Under the pieces are notes generated by a model, which saw nothing but the letters and a program-made list of their open reading frames with translations, was not told where the DNA came from and did not search any database. 64,000 nucleotides of DNA, taken from NCBI GenBank assembly GCA_944390795.1, contig CALXRI010000001.1, positions 157,979 to 221,978 of the forward strand. Reading direction: 5' to 3'. The position numbers were made by a program, and so were the translations under genes. Of this stretch, positions 18,084 to 26,619 are shown piece by piece (the stretch's first letter is position 1; the number at the start of each line of letters is the position of its first letter). The stretch comes from an uncultured Victivallales bacterium. GTDB taxonomy: Bacteria > Verrucomicrobiota > Lentisphaeria > Victivallales > UBA1829.

Positions 18084-18407
18084 ATGAAAACGAAATATCG
18101 ATTATGTCTGCTTCTGTTCCTCTGGCTGGGATGTCTTTTTTATGCGGCGTCCGGAACGGCCGGAGATTTTTCCGTCTGCGCAAATGTTCCTTTTGAAACT
18201 TTTTCCTCCGTGGAGGAAAAGCTCAATGACGATCTTCCCGCACTGCGGCAGACGGTTTCCGGAAAGACTCTGAATGCGTCTTCCGGCAGCGGCGGAACGG
18301 AATACGGCATTCCCGATCTCCGGATCTCTTTCTCCAAGGTGGACCGCGGATTCGGAACGTCCGCCGTCAAGAGTTCCTCGCTGATTTTCATTCCCCTCAG
18401 ATGCTGA
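18084..18407 (+). CDS. Small secreted protein of unknown function
   Basis: 107 residues. A signal peptide (KTKYRLCLLLFLWLGCLFYAASGTAG) is followed by 80 residues with a Ser/Gly-rich middle. No family recognised. It ends 20 bp before a tandem hairpin repeat, so it may be a gene cut short by that insertion, or a small ORF whose 3' end carries the RNA structures. Confidence 0.5.
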   Translation: MKTKYRLCLLLFLWLGCLFYAASGTAGDFSVCANVPFETFSSVEEKLNDDLPALRQTVSGKTLNASSGSGGTEYGIPDLRISFSKVDRGFGTSAVKSSSLIFIPLRC

Positions 18408-18427
18408 TTTCCGGGCAGATTCATGCC

Positions 18428-18692
18428 ACGATGTTTTGCATCGTCGAAATAGCTTCGTGCAGGACTTTCAGTCCTGCCGCGGTCCAGCTGCGCAAGCTGG
18501 TCGCCGGAGGCGAAATCTCCGAGACCGCGTATGCTTGCATCGCGGTAATTCATGTAAAAAAATCGGGGTGACAGTGCGATGCCTTGCATCGCGGAAATTA
18601 CTTCGTGCAGGACATCCTGTCCTGCTTCGGTCCGGCTGAGTAAGCTGGTTGCCGCAGGCGAAATCCCCGATACGAGCGCGTGCTCTGCGCCG
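18428..18692 (+). repeat. Tandem four-to-five-hairpin repeat (two copies, 148 bp apart)
   Basis: Copy 1 (18428-18545) and copy 2 (18576-18692) each contain the same series of stem-loops at the same offset: A 18428-18444 and 18576-18592; B 18459-18477 and 18607-18625; C 18484-18500 and 18632-18648; D 18502-18512 and 18650-18660; E 18525-18545 and a variant near 18674-18685. In stem A an A-T pair has become G-C by a double change; in C and D single changes give G-U pairs that are allowed only in plus-strand RNA. The block fills the gap between the small secreted gene and the CNNM gene. No protein gene is supported here. Confidence 0.85.
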
Positions 18693-18747
18693 AAACAGTT
18701 CACTTTCGCCTGGAATAGGATTCATCGGAAGGAGTTTTTTTCATTTT

Positions 18748-19716
18748 ATGACACTTTTCATTGTCAGTATCGCCGTTGCATTAGGTGTTTCGTTCTTATG
18801 TTCCATTATGGAAGCCGCTCTTCTGAGCATCACCCCCAGCAAAATCGCCGTCATCTCGGAGCGTCATCCGAAGATCGGGAAAATCTGCCGGGATTTCAAG
18901 AAAGACATTGAAAAACCCATTGCCGTGATTCTGATTCTGAACACGGCGGCTCACACGTTCGGCGCTTCCATCGCTGGCGCCGAGTTTGACGAACTGTTCG
19001 GGAATCGCTATATCTGGCTGTTTTCCCTCGCGTTTACCGTCATGATGGTGCAGTATACCGAGATTCTGCCCAAGACGCTCGGGGTCCGTTTCAATTCACT
19101 GGTCATTGCCTGCACGGCGAAAACGCTGCAGTATCTTGTCTGGCTGATGACGCCGCTGATTGCGCTTGTTCATCTGATCAACCGTCCCTTCGACCCGCAG
19201 CACAGGAGCGGAAAAGACGATAAAATCAACATCGGCGAGATCACCGCCCTCGCCGCCATGGCGCGCGAGGCGGAACAGATCACAATGACGCAGGAGCAGA
19301 TCATCCGCAACACGCCGATGCTCGGCAAGCGGACGATCGAGGAGCTGATGCTTCCGCTGGAGAAGGTCTGCATGATTCCGGAAAATGCGTCGAGACAGGA
19401 GATTCTGGACCGGATGCGGAACGATCCGCATTCCCGTTATCCCGTCCTCGCAAAGGACGGCACGATCACAGGATGTCTCTATGCCAAAGACCTTCTGTTT
19501 CATCAGAAGGAGGAGTGGAAGGTTCTGGTGCGCCCGGTGAAATTCATCGACACGAACCTCTCTCAGCTTGAACTGATCGAGAATGTCGTGAAACTGGATT
19601 CCAAACTGCTGATGGTCCGTGACCGGAAGAGGAAAATCATCGGCATGCTGACGGTGAACGATGCGCTGCTTGAACTTGTCGGGCAGGAGTTCCCCGAGGC
19701 CGCGACCGCCGCGTAG
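18748..19716 (+). CDS. CNNM-domain (CorB/HlyC-type) transporter protein
   Basis: 322 residues from the ATG at 18748, which has GGAAGGAG upstream. Three to four membrane segments form the CNNM domain (ALGVSFLCSIMEAALLSITPSK, VILILNTAAHTFGASIAG, and the TEILPKTLGVR motif near residue 105), followed by a paired CBS domain (RYPVLAKDGTITGCLYAKDLL and a second half). The C-terminal CorC/HlyC domain is missing. Family members handle magnesium or cobalt export. It lies directly after the hairpin repeat, which would be in its leader if cotranscribed. Confidence 0.9.
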   Translation: MTLFIVSIAVALGVSFLCSIMEAALLSITPSKIAVISERHPKIGKICRDFKKDIEKPIAVILILNTAAHTFGASIAGAEFDELFGNRYIWLFSLAFTVMMVQYTEILPKTLGVRFNSLVIACTAKTLQYLVWLMTPLIALVHLINRPFDPQHRSGKDDKINIGEITALAAMAREAEQITMTQEQIIRNTPMLGKRTIEELMLPLEKVCMIPENASRQEILDRMRNDPHSRYPVLAKDGTITGCLYAKDLLFHQKEEWKVLVRPVKFIDTNLSQLELIENVVKLDSKLLMVRDRKRKIIGMLTVNDALLELVGQEFPEAATAA

Positions 19717-19718
19717 TC

Positions 19719-21170
19719 CTACCGTTTCGCGGCCGCCGGGCGCCCCGATGCGAAACTGAAAAGATAACAGAAGGCGACGGTGAGAATCAGATTCACCACA
19801 GCATAGTATTGCAGAGCCAGGCTTCTGACGCAGAAGGAGACTGCGAGACTTGCGGCAAGTCCGCAGAGTCCGCCTGCAAACATGCCGAAGGCGTTGACCC
19901 GTTTCGAGAACATCGCCAGCGCCACCAGCGTCAGAAGCGGTCCGCCGAGTCCGTTCACGAATTTGTTGACGATCATGAACAGGGTGTTCGTCCGTCCGAC
20001 CAGCGGCACGGCGGTCAGCGCAAGAAGCGTGACCGCGCTTCCGATGGCGGCGGTTAGCAGATGCCCCGGCAGACGGAAGCGGAAGAGCCGGTTGTGAAAG
20101 TCCGTCAGATACGCGGCACTGCAGCTGTTGATGCCGGAGTCGATGCTGGACATCGTGGCGGCCAGCAGCGCGGCGGCGATCACTCCGGTCACGCCGGCAG
20201 GAAAGCTGCGGATGAGTGCGGCGATCTGCTGCAGGGCTGTCCCGTTCATGATGCGGGTTCCGGACAGCGCACCGCTTGTGATCGCATGAACGTAGACCGC
20301 CAGTCCGAAAAGGACCAGAAGGGAAAGCGAGAGAACCGAGACAAACGCATTCAGCCAGAGTCCGCGCTGCGCCGCGCGGAGGTCTCTGGCCGTGAAGTAA
20401 CGCTGGACGACCATCTGATCCGCGCCGTAGCGGGCGAGAAAAGCGACCGTGACGCCGATCAGGCCGCTCCACAGCGTCATCCGGATTCTCGGATCGAAGG
20501 AGAGATAGGCGGGATCGAACGGAAGAAACGGTTTGAGCCGTCCGCCTTCGAGCGCGATCCGGAACGCATCCGCGTCCCCGCGCAGCGCGAATGCCAGCCC
20601 GAGCACGATCCCCCCGAACAGGACGAAGAACTGGAGCACGTCGGTCCACATGACCGCGCGCATTCCGCCGACGGTTGTGTAGATGGTCGCCACGATGCCG
20701 CCCGCCAGAATGACCGCCTGGAGCGAAACGCCCGTCAGACGGCTCATGATCTGGGCGGAGGCGTAAAGCGCCGTCGCCATCCAGAAGAAGCGCCATGCCA
20801 GAAACAGCCCGCTTGCGAGCGCGCGCACCCTGTAGTCGAACCGTTCTTCCAGGAATTCATAGAGACTGACCATTTTTTTTCCGTGAAAAAACGGCATCCA
20901 GACTTTTGTGATGATCCATGCGGCAAGAAAGAAGACCGGAAACGAGGCGAGCACATAGAGCCCGAAGCCGAACACCTCGCCCGGCAGCGCGAGATAGTTG
21001 ATCGCGCTGAAGGTTGTCACCATGACCGAGAGTCCGATCGGGAACCATCCCATGCGCCGCCCCGCCAGAAAATACTCCGCCGGATTTTCCGAACGTGTCC
21101 TGAACTTCCAGCCGATCAGAAGCAGAAGCGCCAGATAAACAGCAACCACAGCATAGTCAAGGAGTGTCAT
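19719..21170 (-). CDS. Sodium/solute symporter (SSS family)
   Basis: 483 residues with about 13 hydrophobic segments. Family markers: AEYFLAGRRMGWFPIGLSVMVT (TM1-2 region), the GG(M)R loop YTTVGGMRAVMWTDVLQ and AALLAATMSSIDSGINSCSAAY near residue 340. It probably takes up a sugar, sialic acid or similar solute with sodium; substrate not deducible. It ends 2 bp from the convergent CNNM gene, leaving no room for a terminator. Confidence 0.92.
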   Translation of the reverse strand: MTLLDYAVVAVYLALLLLIGWKFRTRSENPAEYFLAGRRMGWFPIGLSVMVTTFSAINYLALPGEVFGFGLYVLASFPVFFLAAWIITKVWMPFFHGKKMVSLYEFLEERFDYRVRALASGLFLAWRFFWMATALYASAQIMSRLTGVSLQAVILAGGIVATIYTTVGGMRAVMWTDVLQFFVLFGGIVLGLAFALRGDADAFRIALEGGRLKPFLPFDPAYLSFDPRIRMTLWSGLIGVTVAFLARYGADQMVVQRYFTARDLRAAQRGLWLNAFVSVLSLSLLVLFGLAVYVHAITSGALSGTRIMNGTALQQIAALIRSFPAGVTGVIAAALLAATMSSIDSGINSCSAAYLTDFHNRLFRFRLPGHLLTAAIGSAVTLLALTAVPLVGRTNTLFMIVNKFVNGLGGPLLTLVALAMFSKRVNAFGMFAGGLCGLAASLAVSFCVRSLALQYYAVVNLILTVAFCYLFSFASGRPAAAKR

Positions 21171-21271
21171 ATTTGTCTGTTTTCCTCGTTCGCCGCATTT
21201 TCTGCAGGATGTTGTCTCCGCATGGGAAAGATAACTGACGATCTGTCATGCTTCAAACGGATTCCTGCTGT

Positions 21272-21937
21272 TCATTCCATATGGCACTCCCCGTTCATGC
21301 GGCGGAAAAATTCGTGCATGAACGCGGCACGATCGGAAGCGAGACGCCGTCCCGTTTCCGTCAGCATCCGCTCCGGAACGGAACGCAGTTTGACCAGATA
21401 TTCCCGGTAGGCGGAGTCTTCCGCGCTGTAAGCGGGAGCCCCGAGCGCGGCCTCCGCCGTATTGTGGAGTTTTGCGCCGATGCGGCCGGCAAAATGAAAG
21501 GCGCGTCCGACGCCGACGGCTCCGATGGAGTCGAGCTTGTCCGCGTCATAGACGATCTTCTCTACAAGCGTCTGCGGAGCGTCGTCTCCCCGGTAACGGT
21601 GGCGCGCCACGGCACGGCCGACCGCTGCGATCAGGGATTCATCCTGACAGCCGAGACGCCGGAGCAGGGCGGGAGCTTTGTTCCCTCCCTCCTTTGCATG
21701 GCAGATTTTCCCTCCGGAGTTCAGTTCTTCCGGGCGCGCAATGTCATGCAGGAGCGCCGCAAGACGGACCGCAAACGCTTCGAAGTCCGTATGTGTCTCT
21801 CCGGAAAGGATCTCCTCGGCGTTGTGCAGGACGCGCAATGTATGGGCGAAATCGTGGCAGCCGGGCGCGTTGCCGAGAATCCGCTCCGTTTCCGTGCGGA
21901 CCGCCGTAAAAAGCTGTTTTTCTTCAGATGTTGTCAT
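21272..21937 (-). CDS. HD-domain phosphohydrolase
   Basis: 221 residues from the ATG at 21937. Metal-binding HD pattern: H in CHDFAHTLRVL, the HD pair in LAALLHDIARP and D in YDADKLDSIG. This arrangement matches the small YpgQ/YedJ-type HD hydrolases that act on nucleotides. It lies between the symporter and glgC with its own upstream terminator at 21984-22020. Confidence 0.88.
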   Translation of the reverse strand: MTTSEEKQLFTAVRTETERILGNAPGCHDFAHTLRVLHNAEEILSGETHTDFEAFAVRLAALLHDIARPEELNSGGKICHAKEGGNKAPALLRRLGCQDESLIAAVGRAVARHRYRGDDAPQTLVEKIVYDADKLDSIGAVGVGRAFHFAGRIGAKLHNTAEAALGAPAYSAEDSAYREYLVKLRSVPERMLTETGRRLASDRAAFMHEFFRRMNGECHME

Positions 21938-21983
21938 AAGATTATGAAATGATCCGGATGGCGGAATGATTCTGCGGAGAAAG

Positions 21984-22020
21984 AAAAAGGCGGGAGGTTT
22001 CCGCAACACCCCGCCTTTTT
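21984..22020 (-). terminator. Intrinsic terminator after glgC
   Basis: AAAAAGGCGGG pairs with CCCGCCTTTTT around a 15-nt loop. Because the arms carry A and T runs, it can work on both strands; it lies 18 bp after the glgC stop codon. Confidence 0.92.
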
Positions 22021-22037
22021 CCGGAACCGTTTTCCCG

Positions 22038-23354
22038 TCAGAGCTGATGCGTCTCCAGGCTCTTCGGAAGTTCCAGCATCTGGTAGTGCCGGTCTTTCGG
22101 GATGACGGTCAGCCACGCGTCCGGCCCGTACTCGGGTCCGAGATCGACGACCATATAGCGTTTCGCATCCTCCTCGCGGTCGTAACCGATGATCGTCCCG
22201 CGCGGAATGACGTTGTGCTTGTCGATGATGCAGTTGCGGATGCGGCAGTGTTCGCCGATGTCCACGTCGTTGAGCAGGATCGAGTTGTGCACGGTGGCAT
22301 AGCTGTGGACAAACACCGAGTTGAAGAGAATCGAGCTTGTGACCGTGCTGCCGGAGACGATGCACCCGTCGCAGACGATGGAGTTGATCGCCTTGCCGAT
22401 GCGCGGCAGTCCGTGGACGTCCACCTCCTCGTTGTGAACGAATTTCGCGGGGGGAAGACTGAAATGGTAGTTGTAGATCGGCCATTTCGGATTGTAGAGA
22501 TCCAGCTGCGGATTGGTGGAGCGCAGATCCATGTTCGCCTCGAAATAGGATTTGAGCGTTCCGACGTCGCGCCAGTAGGGTTTTTCCTGCACGGACTGTC
22601 CGGGAATCTTGTTTGAGTAGAAATTGTAGGCGAAGAGCCGTCCGGTCGGAACAAGCGAAGGAATGATGTCCTTGCCGAAGTCGTGCGAGCTGTCCGGACG
22701 GGTGTGATCCTCCTGAAGCAGATGCAGAATGTCGCCCGCGCCGAAGATGTAGTTGCCCATTGAGGCGAGCGCCATGTTCTTGTCATTCGGCAGCGGCGCC
22801 GGGTTCTCGGGCTTCTCCTGGAATCCGACGATGCGCCACTCCTCGTCGACCTGGATCACGCCGAACTGTTTCGCGTCCTCGATCGGAACCGGAATGGCTG
22901 CGACTGTCGCAATGGAGTTCTTGTTCACATGGAAATCGACCATCTGGCTGATGTCCATGCGGTAGATATGGTCGCCGCCGAACACTGCGACGAGATCGGG
23001 GCTGAAATCCTCGATCAGATGCGCGTTCTGGTAGATCGCGTCCGCGGTCCCCATGTACCAGGTTTTGTCCGCGGTCTGCATCTGCGCAGGAACCGGTATG
23101 ATGAAGCGGCCGCGCACATGTGTGCTGGCGATGTTCCATCCGTTGATGATATGCTCCATCAGACTCTGGGATTTGAATTGCGTTAGGACGAAAATGCTGT
23201 CGATTCCGCTGTTGATGAAGTTGCTGAGCACAAAGTCGATGATTCTGTATTTCCCCCCGAAAGGAACGGAAGGTTTGGCCCTCTGGTCTGTGAGCGGTGC
23301 CAGCCTGCGCCCCTCGCCTCCGGCCAGAATCATGGCAAGAACTGATGTCCTCAT
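22038..23354 (-). CDS. glgC: Glucose-1-phosphate adenylyltransferase
   Basis: 438 residues from the ATG at 23354. Makes ADP-glucose for glycogen. [36 protein letters not shown] is the nucleotide site, [11 protein letters not shown] and [10 protein letters not shown] the catalytic region, and the C-terminal left-handed beta-helix follows ([29 protein letters not shown]). The start chosen fits the conserved N-terminus; GGAGGGAAACC just upstream is the ribosome-binding site. Other glycogen genes are not nearby; the GH13 gene at the left edge may act on the product. Confidence 0.97.
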   Translation of the reverse strand: MRTSVLAMILAGGEGRRLAPLTDQRAKPSVPFGGKYRIIDFVLSNFINSGIDSIFVLTQFKSQSLMEHIINGWNIASTHVRGRFIIPVPAQMQTADKTWYMGTADAIYQNAHLIEDFSPDLVAVFGGDHIYRMDISQMVDFHVNKNSIATVAAIPVPIEDAKQFGVIQVDEEWRIVGFQEKPENPAPLPNDKNMALASMGNYIFGAGDILHLLQEDHTRPDSSHDFGKDIIPSLVPTGRLFAYNFYSNKIPGQSVQEKPYWRDVGTLKSYFEANMDLRSTNPQLDLYNPKWPIYNYHFSLPPAKFVHNEEVDVHGLPRIGKAINSIVCDGCIVSGSTVTSSILFNSVFVHSYATVHNSILLNDVDIGEHCRIRNCIIDKHNVIPRGTIIGYDREEDAKRYMVVDLGPEYGPDAWLTVIPKDRHYQMLELPKSLETHQL

Positions 23355-23571
23355 TACGGTTTCCCTCCTTGTTTTGCCCATTAATACCATAGCATGAAAT
23401 CCGGAAACTTAAAATCAAAATTCCGGATTAAACAGGGATATTACCGAATTTTATTGATTTTCCTGCAGTTTTATTGAAAAAAAGCGTTGATGCTGTATCT
23501 TTTCCGCGTGCGGAATTCGGCACGAGCGTAATTCCCGTCTGAAGTTCCGCAGCGTTTGAGGAGTGTTGAAA
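23355..23571. promoter_or_regulatory. Divergent glgC / tsaC promoter region
   Basis: For tsaC, TTGAAA at 23474-23479 and TATCTT at 23496-23501 are 16 bp apart, followed by a leader of about 65 nt and a GAGGAG ribosome-binding site. For glgC the region is AT-rich but no clear box pair is seen. GAATTCGGCACGAG at 23513-23526 equals a known cDNA-library adaptor sequence (see findings). Confidence 0.55.
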
Positions 23572-24171
23572 ATGATTGTGCGAAGAACCGAGTCCGCGCT
23601 GGAATCCTGTCTTGAAGCGCTCGACCGTTCCGGCAGTGTCCTGCTGGTGCCGACGGAAACCGTTTACGGTCTTGTCTGCGACTGGCGCGACATGGCGGCG
23701 CGTACCAGGATTTACCGTCTGAAACACAGGAGCGAGACGAAACCGTTCGCAGCTTTTCTTCCGTCTGTCGACGCGGTTTCCGTCTGTATTCCATGTCTGC
23801 CCCCCGCAGCGCGGATTTTTGCCGAAAACTTCTGTCCCGGCCCGATCACGCTTGTCGTTCCGGACGGAACCGGTTCCACGTTCGGGTTCCGCATTCCGGA
23901 TCATCCGTTCATTCTGGAACTTCTGAACGCTTACGGTGCGCCTCTGGCATCGACGAGCGCGAACCGTTCCGGAATGGCTCCCGCGCTTTCCGTTTCCGAG
24001 GCGTTGGAAACCATTGACGGAGAACCGGATGTCACGGTCGACGGCGGTGTTCTGACGCCCGGTTCAAAAGCCTCCACCGTTGTGCTGGTGAATGCCGATT
24101 CCTCCTGGAAGATTCTGCGCGAGGGGCCGGTCACGAAGTCGATGCTGGAAAACACTTTGAGGGACCGGTAA
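23572..24171 (+). CDS. tsaC: L-threonylcarbamoyladenylate synthase (TsaC/Sua5 family)
   Basis: 199 residues from the ATG at 23572, which has GAGGAG 8 nt upstream. Makes the precursor for t6A at position 37 of ANN-decoding tRNAs. The YrdC fold is clear: LLVPTETVYGLVCDW, KPFAAFLP, CPGPITLVVP and PLASTSANRSGMAP. It lacks the extra Sua5 C-terminal domain. trmO, which methylates t6A, is at 50030 in the same window. Confidence 0.93.
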   Translation: MIVRRTESALESCLEALDRSGSVLLVPTETVYGLVCDWRDMAARTRIYRLKHRSETKPFAAFLPSVDAVSVCIPCLPPAARIFAENFCPGPITLVVPDGTGSTFGFRIPDHPFILELLNAYGAPLASTSANRSGMAPALSVSEALETIDGEPDVTVDGGVLTPGSKASTVVLVNADSSWKILREGPVTKSMLENTLRDR

Positions 24172-24291
24172 AAGACGGCTCATGCACTGCGGCAGGTGTG
24201 CGGAGCGGATTCCGCGTGAATAAAACGGAGGCGTGCAGAATGCGGCATGCCTGCACACATCCGTCTTTGCATCCTGTCGGGACATCTTTTC
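24172..24291. other. Convergent gap with small inverted repeats
   Basis: 120 bp between tsaC and the convergent mutarotase-like gene. It holds GTGCAG/CTGCAC (24233-24256) and AAAGACGG/CCGTCTTT arms at its edges, but no T-run after a compact stem, so a standard terminator is not supported. No gene seen. Confidence 0.5.
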
Positions 24292-25449
24292 TTATTTCAC
24301 GCCGAGAAACTCCCAGTCAACCGCTGCCGATGCGGTTTTTCCCGTCTCGTCGGCAAACACGGCCTTCCCCGGTTCGAATGTGACATCCGCAACTTTTCCG
24401 AATCCTTCCGGAATGAGTGCAATGCCTTGAATATGATGAATTACAGTGGGGGAATTTCTGCTGAATTCTCCGCAGGTTTTCCAGCCTTTCCGCGTCAGTG
24501 TGTTTTCCTCAATGGACGGTTTGCATCCGTCGGCGAAATACGAACATGTCTCCTCAATGCCGATGCAGCGGGTGTTGCCGTTCCACGGCACGGCGTAGCG
24601 TCCGCTGTTGGAGGTCCATACGGTTGTGGAGGGCAGCTCCTCCGCGTTTTTCAGGGAGAAGAAAAGATAGCCGCGATCCGGATAGACCGCCGCCGCCCAC
24701 GCCGGTTTGCCGGACGGCTTCCGGAGCATGGCGAAAAGATCGACATAGCCGACGGGAGACGGCATGACGGAATAGTCATGGACGGGGTCGGCCTTGAACT
24801 GCGTCGGAAGAGCCTCCAGGCTGGTGAATTCCTCTCCGGAGGCGAGATACTGGTATTCCAGATTGACGGGACTGGCGAAAACGCCGGGGCAGGTCATGCC
24901 GAGATCGAATTTTCCGACGGAAAAGAACATTTTTTCGTCTTCCGCCGGCATTTCGATGATGGTGTGGTGTCCGTAAGGCATTTTCCCCTCGAAATCGCGG
25001 ATGGTGTGCGTGAGGTAAACGGCATCGGCGCCGTTGCGCATTTCAATGCGCTTGACCACGTTTGCTCCAGAAACGGCACAGTTCATTTCAAATTCGAATA
25101 CGGCCCCGTCCGGGGTTTCCTCGGCTTTCACAGGCGTCCATCGGAAGGCCGCCGTCTCGCCGTGCGGTGGAAAGGTTCTGCCGTCTACGGGATCGGCGTT
25201 TCCGCCGAACGGAAGACAGAAGAAATCGCCCCGGAGGTTCTGAAGGAGCGGAACCGAGGAAAGGTCGGGACGCTGATCCTGCCACGGGCTGATGAAATAG
25301 GGCTGAACCGGTTTCTCCGTATTTCTGCGGAAGGTTACAGGGGCGTGCTGTCCGCCGTCTTCCGTGAGAAACAGTTCAATGGCTCCGGATGTCAGATACC
25401 AGCCGGGGGTCCGGTGATTGATGTCCTTTCTGAGCAGTTTGTCATTCAT
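24292..25449 (-). CDS. Putative galactose-mutarotase-fold protein
   Basis: 385 residues from the ATG at 25449. The sequence is beta-rich and looks like an aldose-1-epimerase-type carbohydrate-binding fold: YGHHTIIEMP near residue 180 with paired His, FSVGKFDLGMTCPGV, and AAVYPDRGYLFFSLKN. The catalytic His/Glu set of true galactose mutarotase cannot be confirmed. It has no signal peptide. Last gene of the pseudopilin/DUF4838 operon, so a role in glycan use is inferred. Confidence 0.6.
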   Translation of the reverse strand: MNDKLLRKDINHRTPGWYLTSGAIELFLTEDGGQHAPVTFRRNTEKPVQPYFISPWQDQRPDLSSVPLLQNLRGDFFCLPFGGNADPVDGRTFPPHGETAAFRWTPVKAEETPDGAVFEFEMNCAVSGANVVKRIEMRNGADAVYLTHTIRDFEGKMPYGHHTIIEMPAEDEKMFFSVGKFDLGMTCPGVFASPVNLEYQYLASGEEFTSLEALPTQFKADPVHDYSVMPSPVGYVDLFAMLRKPSGKPAWAAAVYPDRGYLFFSLKNAEELPSTTVWTSNSGRYAVPWNGNTRCIGIEETCSYFADGCKPSIEENTLTRKGWKTCGEFSRNSPTVIHHIQGIALIPEGFGKVADVTFEPGKAVFADETGKTASAAVDWEFLGVK

Positions 25450-25582
25450 GATCTCGTCTCCTGTGATTGTTGTGGATCGAAGCGCTTCCGTGACTATAAC
25501 GTGGTTCCCTGCAAAAATCAAGCTGAAGGAGACGGGAAGCTTTTCAAAAGCCGGACATTCGGGGTGTTTTCCCCGCCGCCGC

Positions 25583-26482
25583 TCATTGCTCCGGAGTGTG
25601 AATTACCGTGAAATCCTTTTTCCTTTCCTCGAAGAGCCGGAAAAAGTCCTTGTTGGGAATCGGCGCCTTGTTCTGCCAGATTCCAAGCGTGAGTTCCCGG
25701 AAATCCGCCTTCACATCCAGAATCACCGATGCAAGAGTGTCATCCGGCAGAATCAGCTCGGCCCTGTTCAGGTTTGAGAAGTCCTGCGGCAGAAGCAGGA
25801 AAGAGGGTCCGAATCCCTTGTCTTTCCCGGACCCGTCAAGTTTCCTGTCGTAAAAAATCAGCCACCGGTCTTCGGGATTCAGCATGTTTTTCGCCTGTTT
25901 CCATGGTTTTCCGGCAAGTTCGCGCGCCGCGGTCCGGACGGCGGTGTCTTCCGCCTTCAGGATCCCGTTGATTCCTCCGACCTGAACAGCCAGGTGAATC
26001 CGGAATTTCCGCAGGGGTTCCAGCTGCGTTTCCGCCGGACGGAAACGCAGGAAAAGCATCGGGGAATCCGCTGCCATATAAGCGCTCAGTATGATGTTTG
26101 TCCCGTCGAAGCGGAATGTCATGTCAGCTCCCGCGGTTCTGCCTTTTTTCCAGATTTCGAAGTCCCGTTCCTGCGGCATGATCCGCTGCATGTCGATTCC
26201 GTTGACCTCCATGCGCAGAAAACGGCACTGGTGCTGGCCGAATCCTCCCTGCCGGCGCGGTTCGGTGAGAACCATGTAAAACGAGGTCTCTCCGTTTCCG
26301 CCGGGTTTCTGCTGGCAGAAATTGACCCCGCAGGTGTTCCGGGGCCCTGCGATCAGCGCCTGTCTGTTGAAGATCAGGTTGCCGGAGTTCCAGCCGGTGT
26401 ATTTCTGGGCCGTGACGTTCATGTCCTGTCCGCAGAGCATTCCGGCGGCGGACAATGCTAGAAACAGGGAAATTTTTTTCAT
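25583..26482 (-). CDS. Secreted protein of unknown function in a glycan-use operon
   Basis: 299 residues. The signal peptide MKKISLFLALSAAGMLCGQ is followed by a beta-rich mature domain. MLCGQ lacks the small residue before Cys expected of a lipobox, so ordinary export is likelier than lipidation. No family recognised. Its position between the DUF4838 and mutarotase-like genes suggests a periplasmic or surface glycan-binding role. Confidence 0.6.
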   Translation of the reverse strand: MKKISLFLALSAAGMLCGQDMNVTAQKYTGWNSGNLIFNRQALIAGPRNTCGVNFCQQKPGGNGETSFYMVLTEPRRQGGFGQHQCRFLRMEVNGIDMQRIMPQERDFEIWKKGRTAGADMTFRFDGTNIILSAYMAADSPMLFLRFRPAETQLEPLRKFRIHLAVQVGGINGILKAEDTAVRTAARELAGKPWKQAKNMLNPEDRWLIFYDRKLDGSGKDKGFGPSFLLLPQDFSNLNRAELILPDDTLASVILDVKADFRELTLGIWQNKAPIPNKDFFRLFEERKKDFTVIHTPEQ

Positions 26483-26619
26483 GACGGGAATCTCCTTTCA
26501 AAAAAAAATAAACGGATGGGAGAGATGACGGAACAGAAGTGTTTCCGCTTCCGCATTCCTCCCGTTCTCATGAGAGGACGCCTGTCTGCCCCGTGAACGG
26601 CTGCCGGAATGTTTTTCCG

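Noticed and set aside
18428..18692. CRISPR-like array
   Set aside because: Two copies of about 118 bp with internal hairpins and no spacer series; no cas genes nearby.
18140..18703. Minus-strand frames across the hairpin repeat with a repeated peptide (FASGDQLAQLDRGRT and a variant)
   Set aside because: The repetition is explained by the DNA repeat; copies lie in different frames and stem-preserving substitutions point to RNA structure.
24172..24291. Bidirectional terminator between tsaC and the mutarotase-like gene
   Set aside because: Arms are short or far apart and there is no T-run following a compact stem.
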